A stretch of DNA of 64,000 nucleotides from Streptomyces sp. CB02959 (GCF_002803155.1 NZ_NNBP01000001.1:724355-788354); one strand, 5' to 3'; shown: positions 8,275-18,917, numbered from the stretch's first letter. The notes: generated by a model from the letters alone, not told the origin. A program made the numbers and translations.

Positions 8275-9363
8275 TCACACGTTGAACCGGAACTCCACCA
8301 CGTCCCCGTCCTGCATCACATACTCCTTGCCCTCCATGCGGGCCTTGCCGGCGGAGCGGGCCTCGGCTACGGAGCCGGTGTCGACCAGGTCGGCGAAGGA
8401 GATGACCTCGGCCTTGATGAAGCCCTTCTGGAAGTCGGTGTGGATGACACCGGCGGCCTCGGGGGCGGTGGCGCCCTTCTTGATCGTCCAGGCCCGGGTC
8501 TCCTTGGGGCCGGCGGTCAGGTAGGTCTGCAGGCCGAGGGTGTCGAAGCCGACGTGGGCGAGGGTGGCCAGGCCCGGCTCCTCCTGGCCGACGGACTGGA
8601 GGAGCTCCAGGGCCTCCTCGTCGTCCAGCTCGGCGAGGTCGGCCTCCAGCTTGGCGTTGAGGAAGATCGCCTCGGCGGGGGCGACCAGGGCGCGCTGCTC
8701 GTTCTTGAAGTCGTCGTCGGTGAGCTCTTCCTCGTCGACGTTGAAGACGTAGAGGAAGGGCTTGGTGGTGAGGAGGTGGAGGTCGTGCAGCAGCTCGGTC
8801 TTCTCGGTGCCCTGGACGAGGCCGGCGGCGAAGAGGGTGCGGCCCTCCTCCAGGATGGCCTTGGCCTCCTCGACGGCCTTGACCTTCGGGGCGACGTCCT
8901 TCTTGATCCGCGACTCCTTCTGGAGGCGCGGCAGGACCTTCTCGATGGTCTGGAGGTCGGCGAGGATCAGCTCGGTGTTGATGGTCTCGATGTCGCTCTT
9001 GGGCGAGACCTTGCCGTCGACGTGGACGACGTTCTCGTCCTTGAAGGCGCGGATGACCTGGCAGATCGCGTCGGACTCGCGGATGTTGGCGAGGAACTTG
9101 TTGCCCAGGCCCTCGCCCTCGGAGGCGCCCCGGACAATGCCGGCGATGTCGACGAAGTCGACGGTGGCGGGGAGGATCTTCTGGGAGGAGAAGATCTCCG
9201 CGAGCTTGGCGAGGCGGGGGTCGGGGACGCCGACCACGCCGACGTTCGGCTCGATGGTGGCGAACGGGTAGTTGGCCGCCAGCACGTCGTTCTTGGTCAG
9301 GGCGTTGAACAGGGTCGACTTGCCGACATTGGGCAGACCGACGATTCCGATCGTGAGCGACAC
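8275..9363 (-). CDS. ychF: Redox-regulated ATPase YchF (Obg-like GTPase family)
   Basis: 362 residues, the normal family length. The P-loop G9-LPNVGKS-T17 begins at residue 9, TIEPNVGVV and VDFVDIAG form the switch and G3 regions, and the nucleotide specificity loop is FNVDE rather than NKxD, which is why YchF prefers ATP. The C-terminal TGS-like domain runs from about 270 (LQTYLTAGPKETRAWTIKKG) to the end. YchF binds the ribosome and has been linked to translation and oxidative stress. The gene stands alone on the minus strand, divergent from the DUF6542 gene. Confidence 0.96.
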   Translation of the reverse strand: MSLTIGIVGLPNVGKSTLFNALTKNDVLAANYPFATIEPNVGVVGVPDPRLAKLAEIFSSQKILPATVDFVDIAGIVRGASEGEGLGNKFLANIRESDAICQVIRAFKDENVVHVDGKVSPKSDIETINTELILADLQTIEKVLPRLQKESRIKKDVAPKVKAVEEAKAILEEGRTLFAAGLVQGTEKTELLHDLHLLTTKPFLYVFNVDEEELTDDDFKNEQRALVAPAEAIFLNAKLEADLAELDDEEALELLQSVGQEEPGLATLAHVGFDTLGLQTYLTAGPKETRAWTIKKGATAPEAAGVIHTDFQKGFIKAEVISFADLVDTGSVAEARSAGKARMEGKEYVMQDGDVVEFRFNV

Positions 9364-9634
9364 GGTGGCGACTTCCCGGAGCTGGAGGTGGGCGGAGGGC
9401 GGGCCGCTTCCCGGGGGCCGGCCGGTCGGACCGGGCCGGCCGGGTACGGCCGATCCACCAGTCTACTGGGCGGGTCCCACCGCACCGGGCGGGCCGGACC
9501 CGGCCCCGGGGACGGCGCCCGTCGCCCCGCGCGCTCCCGTGGCGTGCGCCGGGCCGCCTAACGGAGCCCCCAAGGTAGGTCAAAGTGCGTGTCCCATGAC
9601 CGATTAATCCCACTTAGCGGCCTACCGTTGCCGA

Positions 9635-10525
9635 GTGGAGCAACACGTGGAGGAACACGAAGCGCGCACGTCCCCGCACGGCCGGCCGCCCGGCGGCGGC
9701 CCGGACGCGGGGCAGGACGCCCGGCTCCCGCGCCCCGCGGAGGCCCTGGCCCCCGAACCCGACGACGCCTTCCTGTCCGCGATGCGGGCGTCCGGCTACG
9801 CCTCCGTACCGGCGGGCACCGAGGTCACCGCCCGCGGCTACGCGCCCGTGCCGGCCGAGTTCCGGGCGCCGGTCCGACCACCGGTGGTGGGCGCGGGCGG
9901 GCGGATGCCGCGCCGGGCCGCGGGGCCGCCCGCCGAGGGCGAGGAGGTCGCGGCCGTCTACCGGGCGGGCCCGCGGCGCCCGCCGGCGCCCGCCCCCGTG
10001 GCCGGTCTGGTCCGCCGGTTGCCGGCCGCCAAGCTCACCGGGCTGGGCTGCGGGCTGCTGGCCACCACCGCGCTGCTGGCCTTCGGCTTCCTGGACCGCT
10101 GGCTGTTCGGCGGGGCGCAGACCGCGTACGGCGTCTTCTTCCTGCTGGTGAGCGTGGCGGCCGGGGCGTGGGTGCGGCCGTACGACCTGATCGCCGCGCC
10201 GGTCGCGCTGCCGATCGCGTTCGCCGTCGGCACGGTGCCGGTGCAGCACGGTCCGGCGGGCTTCACCGGGCTGCTGATCGGCATGTTCACCGTGCTCGCG
10301 CTGAACGCCGGTTGGCTCTACGGGGGCACGCTGGTCTGCGCGCTGCTGGTGCTGGTCCGCAAGGCGCTGCTCATCGCCCGGCGTCGGGCCAGCCGACCTG
10401 TGAGTCGACAACGGCGTCCGGGGCCCGGTCCGCGGGCGACGGCCCCTCGGCGGGAGGAATCCGTGCCCCGGACACCGAGCGGCTCGCGGCCGGGGAGCCG
10501 TCAGCGGCAGGTGGCCCGCCAGTAG
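9635..10525 (+). CDS. DUF6542-type membrane protein
   Basis: 296 residues from GTG 9635. Residues 1-130 are Pro/Gly/Arg rich and probably disordered. Four or five hydrophobic helices follow at about 134-153, 163-180, 184-201 and 210-241, the layout of the DUF6542 family found next to ychF in Streptomyces. Residues 250-296 are a basic low-complexity tail. That tail overlaps the 3' end of the convergent ppgK gene by 155 bp. Function unknown. Confidence 0.8.
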   Translation: MEQHVEEHEARTSPHGRPPGGGPDAGQDARLPRPAEALAPEPDDAFLSAMRASGYASVPAGTEVTARGYAPVPAEFRAPVRPPVVGAGGRMPRRAAGPPAEGEEVAAVYRAGPRRPPAPAPVAGLVRRLPAAKLTGLGCGLLATTALLAFGFLDRWLFGGAQTAYGVFFLLVSVAAGAWVRPYDLIAAPVALPIAFAVGTVPVQHGPAGFTGLLIGMFTVLALNAGWLYGGTLVCALLVLVRKALLIARRRASRPVSRQRRPGPGPRATAPRREESVPRTPSGSRPGSRQRQVARQ

Positions 10526-11318
10526 GGCGCGCGGCGCCGGCCGGGCCGGTGGGACCGGCGCTCGCACCGGAGACCTGCGTGGCCATCGCGGCGCCCACGA
10601 TGCCCGCGTTGTTCTGCAGCCGCGCCGGCACGATCTCGGCCCTGATCCCCTCGATCAGCGGCAGGAACTTATCCGCTTTGCGGCTCACCCCGCCGCCGAT
10701 CACGAACAGGGCGGGCGAGAAGAGCATCTCCACGTGGGCGAGGTACTTCTGGACCCGGTGCGCCCACTGCTGCCAGTTCAGCTCCTCGTCCTCCTTGGCC
10801 TTGGTGGAGGCGCGCTTCTCGGCGTCGTGGCCGTGCAGTTCCAGGTGGCCCAGCTCGGTGTTGGGGATCAGTCGGCCGTCGGTGAAGACGGCGCTGCCGA
10901 TGCCGGTGCCGAAGGTGAGGACGACGACCGTGCCGGTTCGGCCCCGGCCGGCGCCGAACCGCATCTCGGCCAGGCCCGCGGCGTCCGCGTCGTTGAGCAG
11001 GGTGACCGGGCTGCCGCCCGCCCCGCCGCCGATCCGGCCGCTGAGCAGCGCGGCGGCGTCCGTGCCGATCCAGCGCTTGTCGACGTTGGCGGCCGTGCGG
11101 GTGATCCCGCCGGTGACCACGCCGGGGAAGGTCGCGCCGACCGGGCCGGTCCACCCGAAGTGGTCCACGACCTCCTTGACGCCGTCGGCGACCGCCTCGG
11201 GGGTGGCCGGATGCGGGGTCAGTACCTTGTAGCGCTCCTCGGACAGTTCGCCGCGCTCCAGATCGACCGGGGCGCCTTTGATGCCCGATCCGCCGATGTC
11301 CACACCGAAGACCCTCAT
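10371..11318 (-). CDS. ppgK: Polyphosphate glucokinase
   Basis: 315 residues of the ROK/PPGK family. The phosphate-binding motif [10 protein letters not shown] lies at residues 5-14, the second motif is [12 protein letters not shown], and the sugar-binding [14 protein letters not shown] region is present. The enzyme phosphorylates glucose with polyphosphate (and ATP) and feeds glycolysis from the cytoplasmic polyphosphate store. Family members end at about 250-265 residues, so the last 60 residues (Pro/Ala/Ser/Gly rich) are an extension. This extension is encoded antisense to the end of the DUF6542 gene. Confidence 0.93.
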   Translation of the reverse strand: MRVFGVDIGGSGIKGAPVDLERGELSEERYKVLTPHPATPEAVADGVKEVVDHFGWTGPVGATFPGVVTGGITRTAANVDKRWIGTDAAALLSGRIGGGAGGSPVTLLNDADAAGLAEMRFGAGRGRTGTVVVLTFGTGIGSAVFTDGRLIPNTELGHLELHGHDAEKRASTKAKEDEELNWQQWAHRVQKYLAHVEMLFSPALFVIGGGVSRKADKFLPLIEGIRAEIVPARLQNNAGIVGAAMATQVSGASAGPTGPAGAARPTGGPPAADGSPAASRSVSGARIPPAEGPSPADRAPDAVVDSQVGWPDAGR

Positions 11319-11407
11319 GGGAAAAGGCTAGGCGCGGACTTCGCCCGCCGCCCCCGGTATGGCGGAGACGGCGGGCGGTGGACGTCGGCCTGGGCTGCGG
11401 TGGGCGG

Positions 11408-12400
11408 TCAGTCCTCGACGGCGGCCTTGGCCTCGGCGCGCAGGTCGCGGCGGAGCTCCTTGGGGAGCGAGAAGGTGATGGACTCCTCGGCGGCGGTGAT
11501 GGTCTCGACGTCGTCGTAGCCGCGGGCGGCCAGCCATTCCAGGACGCCGTCGACCAGGATCTCGGGGACCGAGGCGCCGGAGGTGACGCCGACGGTGGTC
11601 ACGCCGTCGAGCCATGCCTCGTCGATCTCGTCGGCGTAGTCGACCAGGTACGACGCGGTGGCGCCGGCGCCGAGGGCGACCTCGACCAGGCGCTTGGAGT
11701 TCGAGGAGTTCCGCGAGCCGACGACGATGACGAGGTCGGCGTGGGCGCCCATCTGCTTGACCGCGATCTGGCGGTTCTGGGTGGCGTAGCAGATGTCGTC
11801 GCTGGGCGGCGAGAGGAGGTTGGGGAAGCGGCCCTTGAGGGCGTCGACGGTCTCCATGGTCTCGTCCACGGAGAGCGTGGTCTGGGAGAGCCAGACGACC
11901 TTGTCCGGGTCGCGGACCTCGACGTTCTCGACGTCCTTGGGGCCGTCGACGAGCTGGATGTGCTCGGGGGCCTCGCCGCTGGTGCCGATGACCTCCTCGT
12001 GGCCCTCGTGGCCGATCAGGAGGATGTCGTAGTCGTCGTCGGCGAAGCGGACGGCTTCCTTGTGGACCTTGGTGACCAGCGGGCAGGTCGCGTCGATGGT
12101 GGCGAGCTTGCCGCGCTTGGCCTCGTCGTGGACGACGGGGGCGACGCCGTGTGCGGAGAAGATGACGATGTTGCCCTCGGGGACCTCTTCGGTCTCCTCG
12201 ACGAAGATCGCGCCCTTCTTCTCCAGGGTCTTCACCACGTACTTGTTGTGGACGATCTCGTGGCGCACGTAGACGGGGGCGCCGTACTGCTCGAGGGCTT
12301 TCTCGACGGCGATCACGGCGCGGTCCACGCCCGCGCAGTAGCCGCGGGGGGCGGCGAGGAGGACCTTGCGGCTGGGCTGCGGACCGGGAGTAGCAGACAT
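11408..12400 (-). CDS. ispH: 4-hydroxy-3-methylbut-2-enyl diphosphate reductase
   Basis: 330 residues from ATG 12400 (MSATPG); an in-frame ATG at 12409 would add three residues. The three iron-sulfur ligands are visible in [23 protein letters not shown] and [11 protein letters not shown]. IspH carries out the last step of the MEP isoprenoid pathway, reducing HMBPP to IPP and DMAPP with a [4Fe-4S] cluster. The frame is open far upstream, but that part has no similarity to IspH. The gene is divergent from the APC permease at 12485. Confidence 0.97.
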   Translation of the reverse strand: MSATPGPQPSRKVLLAAPRGYCAGVDRAVIAVEKALEQYGAPVYVRHEIVHNKYVVKTLEKKGAIFVEETEEVPEGNIVIFSAHGVAPVVHDEAKRGKLATIDATCPLVTKVHKEAVRFADDDYDILLIGHEGHEEVIGTSGEAPEHIQLVDGPKDVENVEVRDPDKVVWLSQTTLSVDETMETVDALKGRFPNLLSPPSDDICYATQNRQIAVKQMGAHADLVIVVGSRNSSNSKRLVEVALGAGATASYLVDYADEIDEAWLDGVTTVGVTSGASVPEILVDGVLEWLAARGYDDVETITAAEESITFSLPKELRRDLRAEAKAAVED

Positions 12401-12484
12401 GGGTCCCATCGTAAGGCCGTGCCCCGGCGGGGCGTGATCGCGGCGGTGACCCAGACTGATGGGGACCACGGACGAGGAGGCGGG

Positions 12485-13882
12485 ATGCCGGGCACGGACG
12501 GCGCGACCGCAGGTGAGGGGGCGCGCGGCGGCACCGGAGCGCTGCGCCGGACGCTGTCGTTCCGGGACCTGGTCGTCTACGGGCTGCTCTTCATCGCCCC
12601 GATGGCGCCGGTGGGGATCTTCGGCACCCTCCAGGCCGCGTCGCACGGCGCGATCACGGCGGTCTACCTGGTCGCCACGGTGGCGATGGCGTTCACGGCG
12701 TACTCGTACGCCCAGATGGTGCGGGTCGCGCCGCGGGCCGGGTCGGTCTACGCCTATGCGCGGGTCGGCCTGGGCGAGGGCGCGGGGTTCGTCGCCGGGT
12801 GGATGGCGATGCTGGACTACCTGCTGATCCCGGCGGTGGCGTACCTGTTCTCCGGGATCGCGCTGCACGCCCTGGTGCCGCAGGTGCACCAGTGGGTGTG
12901 GACGGCGGTCGCGGTGGTGGTCACCACGCTGCTGAACCTGTGGGGGGTGCGGACCGCGGCGGTGGTCGGGTTCGCGGTGCTGGCGCTGGAGATCGCGGTG
13001 CTGGTGGTCTTCGTGGTGGCGGCGGTGTGGGCGCTGGCGGCGCACGGGGCGCAGCGCGGCTGGGCGGTGCCGCTGACCGGGGAGGGCGGCTTCTCGCTCG
13101 ACGCGGTGCTGGCGGCGGTGTCGGTGGCGGTGCTGTCGTACCTGGGCTTCGATGCCATCGCGTCGTTCGCGGAGGAGGCGTCCGGGGGATCGCGGCTGGT
13201 GGCCCGGGCCGTGGTCACGTGCCTGGTGGTGGCCGGGGTGCTGTTCGCCGCGCAGACGTATCTGGCCGCGCTGCTGGCCCCGATGAGCGCCGCGGAGCTG
13301 GCCGCGAAGCCGGGCGAGCAGGGGGCCGCCTTCTACGTGACGGTGGACTTCGCGGTGGGCGGCTGGCTGCACGACCTGGTGGCGGTGAGCAAGGCGATCG
13401 GGGCGGCGTTCGCGGCGCTGGCCGGGCAGGCCGCGGCCGGCCGGCTGCTGTTCGCGATGGCCCGGGACCGGCGGCTGCCGGGGGCGATGGCGAAGGTGGA
13501 CGCGGGCAGCGGGGTGCCGCGCCGGGCGCTGCTGGGGGCGGCGCTGGTGACGCTGGTGGCGGCGGTCTGGGCGGCCACCCGGGACGACGGTCTGGACCGG
13601 TTGTCGTCGATCGTGAACGTCGGCGCGCTGACCGCGTTCGCGCTGCTGCACGCCTCGGTGATCGGATGGTTCCGGATCCGCCGGCAGGCGGCGGTGCCGA
13701 GCGTGCTGCGGCATGTGGTGGTGCCGCTGGCGGGGCTGGCGGTGGTGGTCGCGGTGGTCGTCGAGGCGTCGCCGACCGCGCAGGTCGTGGGCGGGGTCTG
13801 GCTGGTGGTGGGGCTGGTGGTGCTGGCGGTGCAGTACGCGAAGGCCGGTTCCCGCGCCGGTTCCCACCCGTCCGGCGACTGA
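12485..13882 (+). CDS. APC-family amino-acid permease
   Basis: 465 residues from ATG 12485, preceded by GAGGAGGCGGG. About 12 hydrophobic helices follow a short Gly-rich N-terminus. The first helix begins [19 protein letters not shown], the conserved APC substrate-binding helix with its unwound Gly motif, and [18 protein letters not shown] is typical of the family. It should import an amino acid or amine by proton symport; the substrate cannot be deduced. It is unrelated in function to ispH and xseA on either side. Confidence 0.9.
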   Translation: MPGTDGATAGEGARGGTGALRRTLSFRDLVVYGLLFIAPMAPVGIFGTLQAASHGAITAVYLVATVAMAFTAYSYAQMVRVAPRAGSVYAYARVGLGEGAGFVAGWMAMLDYLLIPAVAYLFSGIALHALVPQVHQWVWTAVAVVVTTLLNLWGVRTAAVVGFAVLALEIAVLVVFVVAAVWALAAHGAQRGWAVPLTGEGGFSLDAVLAAVSVAVLSYLGFDAIASFAEEASGGSRLVARAVVTCLVVAGVLFAAQTYLAALLAPMSAAELAAKPGEQGAAFYVTVDFAVGGWLHDLVAVSKAIGAAFAALAGQAAAGRLLFAMARDRRLPGAMAKVDAGSGVPRRALLGAALVTLVAAVWAATRDDGLDRLSSIVNVGALTAFALLHASVIGWFRIRRQAAVPSVLRHVVVPLAGLAVVVAVVVEASPTAQVVGGVWLVVGLVVLAVQYAKAGSRAGSHPSGD

Positions 13883-14001
13883 GAGCCGGGGGCGGAGGCC
13901 GGGGCGGCGCCGCCCCGTGCGCCGGCCCCGCACCCGTGCGGCGTGCGGGATCGGCGGCGAGCGGACCGGCACTGTCGGTGGCCGCCGCTACTCTCGCTCG
14001 T

Positions 14002-15261
14002 ATGGCTGTCTCTACGTCTCCGGAAGCGCCGATCCCGGTCGGCGAGGTGTCCCGGCTCATCGGCGGGTGGATCGACCGGCTCGGCGCGGTCTGGGTCGAG
14101 GGGCAGATCACCCAGCTCTCGCGGCGGCCCGGGGCCGGGGTGGTGTTCCTGACGCTGCGCGATCCGTCGCACGACATCTCGGTGAGCGTGACGTGCTACC
14201 GCCAGGTCTTCGACAAGGTCTCCGAGGTGGTGACCGAGGGCTCCCGGGTGGTGGTGCACGCCAAGCCGGAGTGGTACGCCCCGCGCGGTCAGCTGTCGCT
14301 GCGGGCCGCCGAGATCCGCCCGGTCGGCGTGGGCGAACTCCTCGCCCGGCTGGAGCAGTTGAAGCGGACGCTGACCGCGGAGGGGCTGTTCGCGGCGGAG
14401 CGCAAGCGGACGCTGCCGTTCCTCCCGCAGCTGATCGGGCTGGTCTGCGGCCGGGCCAGCGCCGCCGAGCGCGACGTGCTGGAGAACGCCCGGCACCGCT
14501 GGCCGGCGGTCCGCTTCGAGGTGCGCAACGTGCCGGTGCAGGGGGTGCACGCGGTGCCGCAGGTGATCGCGGCGGTGCAGGAGCTGGACGCGCTGCCCGA
14601 GGTGGACGTGATCATCGTGGCGCGTGGCGGCGGCAGCGTGGAGGACCTGCTGCCGTTCTCCGACGAGCAGCTGGTCCGGGCGGTGTCCGAGGTGCGCACG
14701 CCGGTGGTCTCGGCGATCGGCCACGAGCCGGACAGCCCGCTGCTGGACCTGGTGGCCGATCTGCGCGCCTCGACGCCGACGGACGCGGCGAAGAAGGTGG
14801 TCCCGGACGTGGGCGAGGAGCTGGCCCGGGTGCAGCAGATGCGGGAGCGGGCCCGGCGCGCGCTGGGCGGCTTCCTGGACCGCGAGGAGCGGGGTCTGGC
14901 GGCGGCGCTGCACCGCCCGTCGATACAGCATCCGCACCGGATGGTGCAGGAGCGCGAGGAGCAGGTCACCGCCCTGCTGGAGCGCGGCCGGCGGACGCTC
15001 GGGCATCTGCTGGACCGGGCCGACTCGGAGCTGGTGCACACCCTGGCGCGGGTGGTGGCACTCTCCCCCAAGGCGACGCTGGAGCGCGGCTACGCGGTGC
15101 TCCAGAAGCCGGACGGGGCGGCGGTGCGCGCACCGTCCGAGGTGGCGGTGGACGAGGAGTTGCGGGCCAGGGTGGCCGAGGGCGAGTTCCGGGTGCGGGT
15201 GGCCGCGGTCCCGGACGACGCCGATTCCGGGCGGCCGATGCCGCCCCGGGCGGACTCATAG
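14002..15261 (+). CDS. xseA: Exodeoxyribonuclease VII large subunit
   Basis: 419 residues. The N-terminal OB fold (about 10-100: [39 protein letters not shown]) is followed by the nuclease domain with [31 protein letters not shown] and [17 protein letters not shown], then a coiled-coil region and the C-terminal LERGYAVL. It degrades single-stranded DNA with XseB in the cytoplasm. The next gene is xseB, 10 bp away, so the two form an operon. Confidence 0.97.
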   Translation: MAVSTSPEAPIPVGEVSRLIGGWIDRLGAVWVEGQITQLSRRPGAGVVFLTLRDPSHDISVSVTCYRQVFDKVSEVVTEGSRVVVHAKPEWYAPRGQLSLRAAEIRPVGVGELLARLEQLKRTLTAEGLFAAERKRTLPFLPQLIGLVCGRASAAERDVLENARHRWPAVRFEVRNVPVQGVHAVPQVIAAVQELDALPEVDVIIVARGGGSVEDLLPFSDEQLVRAVSEVRTPVVSAIGHEPDSPLLDLVADLRASTPTDAAKKVVPDVGEELARVQQMRERARRALGGFLDREERGLAAALHRPSIQHPHRMVQEREEQVTALLERGRRTLGHLLDRADSELVHTLARVVALSPKATLERGYAVLQKPDGAAVRAPSEVAVDEELRARVAEGEFRVRVAAVPDDADSGRPMPPRADS

Positions 15262-15271
15262 GGTGGGAGAC

Positions 15272-15541
15272 ATGGCGAAGACGGATGACGTGGTGGACGG
15301 CGCGGCCGAGGTGGCGCCGGTGGACTCCACCCTCGGTTACGAGCAGGCGCGGGACGAGCTGATCGAGGTCGTCCGCCGCCTGGAGGCAGGCGGCACGACG
15401 CTGGAGGAGTCGCTGGCCCTCTGGGAGCGCGGCGAGGAGCTGGCGAAGGTCTGCCGCCGCTGGTTGGACGGGGCCCGGGCGCGGCTGGACGCGACGCTGG
15501 CGGAGGGTTCGGCGGAGGACGGTGCGGCGGAGCAGGGCTAG
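15272..15541 (+). CDS. xseB: Exodeoxyribonuclease VII small subunit
   Basis: 89 residues, the usual size. LGYEQARDELIEVVRRLE, GGTTLEESLALWERGEEL and CRRWLDGARARLD form the two-helix hairpin that binds the XseA coiled coil. GGTGGGAGA lies just before the ATG. It is co-transcribed with xseA and followed by a terminator. Confidence 0.96.
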   Translation: MAKTDDVVDGAAEVAPVDSTLGYEQARDELIEVVRRLEAGGTTLEESLALWERGEELAKVCRRWLDGARARLDATLAEGSAEDGAAEQG

Positions 15542-15573
15542 CGGCGCCCGGCGCCGCCCCCGCCCGCCCCGTG

Positions 15574-15602
15574 AGCGGCCTTCCGGATGACGAAAGGCCG
15601 CT
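15574..15602 (+). terminator. Terminator after xseAB
   Basis: Arms AGCGGCCTT and AAGGCCGCT around an 11-nt loop, 32 bp after the xseB stop codon. Confidence 0.7.
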
Positions 15603-15688
15603 ATCAACCAGTGAAACCCCTCACACTTCCCACCCGTTAGTTGAACTTTAATCTATCGGGGTTACAGTGGTTCCCGTAGACAGCGAAG

Positions 15689-15698
15689 TCTTCGAAGA
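15689..15698. promoter_or_regulatory. Short palindrome in the nitroreductase promoter region
   Basis: TCTTCGAAGA, a perfect 10-bp palindrome, lies 35 bp upstream of the nitroreductase start. An A/T-rich stretch (GTTGAACTTTAATC) lies about 40 bp further upstream and may be a promoter. Operator function is a guess. Confidence 0.3.
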
Positions 15699-15732
15699 TC
15701 TGTAATCCACCTGAAGCCCCGAGGTGCCCCTG

Positions 15733-16326
15733 ATGTCTCTCGCCCTTGACGCCGCCGCTCAGGACCTCCTGTTCCGCGAGGCCCAGACCGCCAACACGTT
15801 CACGGACGAGCCGGTGACGGACGAGCAGGTCCAGGCCATCTACGACCTGGTGAAGTACGCCCCCACCGCCTTCAACCAGTCCCCGCTGCGGATCACCCTG
15901 GTCCGCTCCGAGGACGCCCGCAAGCGCCTGATCGCGCACGCCATGGGCGCCAACGGCCCCAAGACCCTGGCCGCGCCGCTGACCGTGATCCTCTCCGTCG
16001 ACCTGGACTTCCACGAGAAGCTGCCGCAGCTCTTCCCGCACGCCCCGGGCGTGAAGGACGCCTTCTTCTCCGAGGCCACCGCCCGCGAGGCCGCCGGCAC
16101 CCAGAACGCCACCCTCCAGGCCGGTTACTTCATCCTCGGCATCCGCGCCGCCGGCCTGGCCGCCGGCCCGATGACCGGCTTCGACTTCACCGGCGTCGAC
16201 AAGGAGTTCTTCGGCGACGGCAAGCAGAAGTCCTTCCTGGTCATCAACCTCGGCAAGCCGGGCGCGGACGCCTTCTTCCCGCGTTCGCCGCGCCTCTCCT
16301 TCGACGAGGCCGCTGCCACCGTCTGA
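15733..16326 (+). CDS. Nitroreductase-family protein (RutE/malonic semialdehyde reductase type)
   Basis: 197 residues from ATG 15733; GAGG lies 8 bp upstream, favouring it over the GTG at 15724. The FMN-binding nitroreductase fold is indicated by YDLVKYAPTAFNQSPLRI, the LQAGYFILGIRAAGLAAGPM helix and VINLGKPG. This matches the RutE/HadB subgroup, which reduces malonic semialdehyde or related aldehydes with NAD(P)H. No other pyrimidine-degradation gene is nearby, so the physiological substrate is uncertain. It is followed by a strong terminator. Confidence 0.88.
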   Translation: MSLALDAAAQDLLFREAQTANTFTDEPVTDEQVQAIYDLVKYAPTAFNQSPLRITLVRSEDARKRLIAHAMGANGPKTLAAPLTVILSVDLDFHEKLPQLFPHAPGVKDAFFSEATAREAAGTQNATLQAGYFILGIRAAGLAAGPMTGFDFTGVDKEFFGDGKQKSFLVINLGKPGADAFFPRSPRLSFDEAAATV

Positions 16327-16345
16327 GCCGCCCCCGGCCCGACGT

Positions 16346-16389
16346 ACGACGAGGCCGCCGCACCCACCCGGGTGTGGCGGCCTCGTCGT
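16346..16389. terminator. Convergent terminator between nitroreductase and DUF4245 genes
   Basis: About 20-bp stem: ACGACGAGGCCGCCGCACCC pairs with GGGTGTGGCGGCCTCGTCGT (one wobble) around a 4-nt loop. It is bidirectional in form and suits both convergent genes. Confidence 0.88.
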
Positions 16390-16439
16390 GCCCCCGGTGA
16401 ACGGGGCGGGCCGACCGCTCGGCCCCGTATCGCTGCTCC

Positions 16440-16985
16440 TCAGCCCTTCTTCGTCACCAAGGCCGCGGCCAGGTCCGCGAGCCGCCCGTACGGCGCGGTA
16501 CCGGTGACGATCGTGGTCACCCCGGGCTCCTCGTGGACCAGCGCCCGGTAGGTGCTGCCCTGGTAGCGGTCCCACTTCTTGCTGCCGACCGCCTGCTGGC
16601 CCGCGACCTTGTCGGCGCCCAGCGTGACGTCCTGTATGAACTGCTTGGCCGGTGCGTCGCTCTGCTCGATCGCCGCGTACTCCTGCTCCGGGTCGAGCAT
16701 CCCCAGGTGCCAGGCGCCGCCCTTGCCGTCGTCACTGGCCTTGTAGGAGACGGAGGTGGGCCGCCAGGTCTTGGGCAGGCCCTCGGGCGCGGCGACCGGG
16801 TACGGGGCGGCACGTCGGGCGGTGATGATCTCGACGCGGGTGTCGACGGTCTGGACCGCGCTCTTCTCCGCGTTCGCACTGTCGTCGTGCGGGATGAAGT
16901 AGTAGATCGCCCCGACCAGGACACCGATCACCGCCAGCGACAGAACCATGTCCGCCACTCTTTGCCTGCCTCGCATACCAGCCAC
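16440..16985 (-). CDS. DUF4245 domain membrane-anchored protein
   Basis: 181 residues from GTG 16985 (ATG 16976 is the alternative). RGRQRVADMVLSLAVIGVLV with the helix ending IYYFIP is an N-terminal anchor at about 10-32. The extracytoplasmic domain contains the ARRAAPYPVAAPEGLP block, TSVSYK, WHLGMLDPEQEYAAIEQS and VVTGTAPYGRL-like segments, as in DUF4245 proteins found next to glpX in Streptomyces. Function unknown. It is divergent from glpX. Confidence 0.87.
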   Translation of the reverse strand: MAGMRGRQRVADMVLSLAVIGVLVGAIYYFIPHDDSANAEKSAVQTVDTRVEIITARRAAPYPVAAPEGLPKTWRPTSVSYKASDDGKGGAWHLGMLDPEQEYAAIEQSDAPAKQFIQDVTLGADKVAGQQAVGSKKWDRYQGSTYRALVHEEPGVTTIVTGTAPYGRLADLAAALVTKKG

Positions 16986-17204
16986 GTCCCTATGGTCCCC
17001 TATGCCCGCCGGCGCCCGGACGCGCCCCCCTGGGACGCCACCCACCTGGGCAAACGGTTCCGCGGTCGACGACCGCCCGGCGCGGGCGTCACCCGGCCAC
17101 CCGCTTGCTCATGCGAAGGCCCCCCTGCTCATTTTCGCGACCTACCGATAAAGTCATGAGCATCCTCATCAATCCGGCCGTCGCCGTACAGAAAGGTGCG
17201 CTCG

Positions 17205-18236
17205 ATGTCCGAGCATCATCTGCCGTCCCAACTAGAGGTCAGCCCGGAAGCCCCGGACCGCAACCTCGCCCTGGAGCTCGTCCGGGTGACCGAGGCCGGC
17301 GCCATGGCATCGGGCCGCTGGGTCGGCCGTGGCGACAAGAACGGCGCGGACGGCGCGGCGGTCAAGGCCATGCGCGCCCTGATCCACACCGTTTCGATGA
17401 ACGGCGTCGTGGTCATCGGGGAGGGCGAGAAGGACAACGCCCCGATGCTCTACAACGGCGAGCGCGTCGGTGACGGCACCGGCCCGGAGTGCGACGTGGC
17501 CGTGGACCCGGTGGACGGCACCACCCTGACCGCCAAGGGCATGGCCAACGCGGTGTCCGTCATGGCGGTCGCCGAGCGCGGCTCGATGTTCGACCCGTCC
17601 GCGGTCTTCTACATGGACAAGCTCGCCACCGGCCCCGAGGCGGCGGACTTCGTCGACATCAACGCCCCGGTGGCGGTGAACATCAAGCGGATCGCCAAGG
17701 CGAAGAAGTCCGCCGTCGAGGACGTCACCGTCGTCATCCTGGACCGGCCGCGCCACGACGGCCTGGTCAAGGAGGTCCGGGAGGCCGGCGCGCGGATCAA
17801 GTTCATCGCCGACGGCGATGTCGCCGGCGCGATCATGGCGGCCCGCGAGGGCACCGGCGTGGACCTGCTGCTGGGCATCGGCGGGACGCCCGAGGGCATC
17901 ATCGCCGCCTGTGCGCTGAAGTGCCTGGGCGGCGCCTTCCAGGGCAAGCTGTGGCCCAAGGACGACGAGGAGCGGCAGCGCGCCCTCGACGCCGGCCACG
18001 ACCTCGACCGGGTCCTGCAGATCGAGGACCTGGTCCGCGGCGACAACGTCTTCTTCGTCGCCACCGGCATCACCGACGGCGAGCTGCTGCGCGGCGTCCG
18101 CTACCGCGCCGAGACCGCCTACACCCAGTCCCTGGTCATGCGCTCCAAGTCCGGCACCATCCGCCAGATCGACTCCCAGCACCGCCTCTCCAAGCTGCGT
18201 GCCTACAGCTCGATCGACTTCGAGCGCCCCAGCTGA
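17205..18236 (+). CDS. glpX: Class II fructose-1,6-bisphosphatase
   Basis: 343 residues from ATG 17205 with GAAAGG 8 bp upstream. Metal and phosphate motifs are visible: [27 protein letters not shown], the DPVDGTT lithium-sensitive phosphatase motif, and [18 protein letters not shown]. It hydrolyses fructose 1,6-bisphosphate in gluconeogenesis. The gene is monocistronic, with a large hairpin downstream that separates it from the convergent whiB-like gene. Confidence 0.97.
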   Translation: MSEHHLPSQLEVSPEAPDRNLALELVRVTEAGAMASGRWVGRGDKNGADGAAVKAMRALIHTVSMNGVVVIGEGEKDNAPMLYNGERVGDGTGPECDVAVDPVDGTTLTAKGMANAVSVMAVAERGSMFDPSAVFYMDKLATGPEAADFVDINAPVAVNIKRIAKAKKSAVEDVTVVILDRPRHDGLVKEVREAGARIKFIADGDVAGAIMAAREGTGVDLLLGIGGTPEGIIAACALKCLGGAFQGKLWPKDDEERQRALDAGHDLDRVLQIEDLVRGDNVFFVATGITDGELLRGVRYRAETAYTQSLVMRSKSGTIRQIDSQHRLSKLRAYSSIDFERPS

Positions 18237-18260
18237 TCCGGTCCGGCCGGACCGGACCCA

Positions 18261-18313
18261 GCACGCGTCTCGCCCCCGTCGGAAGCGACTTCCGGCGGGG
18301 GCGGGACGCGTGC
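18261..18313. terminator. Convergent terminator between glpX and the whiB-like gene
   Basis: Arms of about 25 bp, beginning GCACGCGTCTCGCCCCCGTC and closing at CTTCCGGCGGGGGCGGGACG, with a 3-nt CGA loop and few mismatches. Confidence 0.88.
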
Positions 18314-18348
18314 GGATGCCGCGGCGTCCGGACAGGCCCGTGCTGTGG

Positions 18349-18708
18349 TCAACCGGCCGCGGGCATCGCGGCGGCCCGCTGCAACTCGCTCTCCCGGCGC
18401 CGGCGGCGGGTCAGCACCACCCGGCGCTCGGCCGCGGTCAGCCCGCCCCAGACGCCGTACGGCTCCGGCTGGAGCAGGGCGTGCTCCCGGCACTCGACCA
18501 TCACCGGACAGCGGGCGCAGACCCGCTTCGCGGCTTCCTCCCTGGCCAGCCGTGCGGCGGTGGGCTCCTTGGAGGGGGCGAAGAACAACCCGGCCTCGTC
18601 CCGGCGGCACACCGCCTCCGAATGCCAGGGGCCGGCCTCGTCGCGAGCGTGCCCGCGCTGGGACGGAACGACAGCGGCATCCTGCAGGGGCTGATGCGGT
18701 AGCAGCAC
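18349..18708 (-). CDS. wblI: WhiB-family iron-sulfur transcriptional regulator
   Basis: 119 residues. The four cluster cysteines are C34, C64, C67 and C73 (AVC, VCARCPVMVEC), followed by the G(V/I)WGG turn at 85-89 and a basic C-terminal tail with RRRRR for DNA contact. WhiB proteins bind a [4Fe-4S] cluster and usually act with the primary sigma factor. Position beside glpX and a DUF1707 gene matches, from memory, wblI of S. coelicolor; the family call is certain but the paralogue name is moderate. Confidence 0.9.
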   Translation of the reverse strand: MLLPHQPLQDAAVVPSQRGHARDEAGPWHSEAVCRRDEAGLFFAPSKEPTAARLAREEAAKRVCARCPVMVECREHALLQPEPYGVWGGLTAAERRVVLTRRRRRESELQRAAAMPAAG

Positions 18709-18917
18709 GGTCTACTCCTGACGACGGCTTCGGCGAGAGAAATCACCCTTGCCCGTCTCGCTGCGCACGGCCTTTTCGCACCCCGCAGCCGTACGAGAGA
18801 CGATGCACCAGCCCTACCCGCTGTACGCGGGCTTATGCACACCGTGTCGATCGAGGAACATCGAAGAACGCCGCGGCAGGGGCCGAGGCGGCCCCTGCGG
18901 CTGCGACCGGACGCGAC

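Noticed and set aside
11408..13972. IspH open frame extended upstream across the permease gene
   Set aside because: The extension is antisense to a clear APC permease and is made of repeated basic residues; IspH itself starts at 12400.
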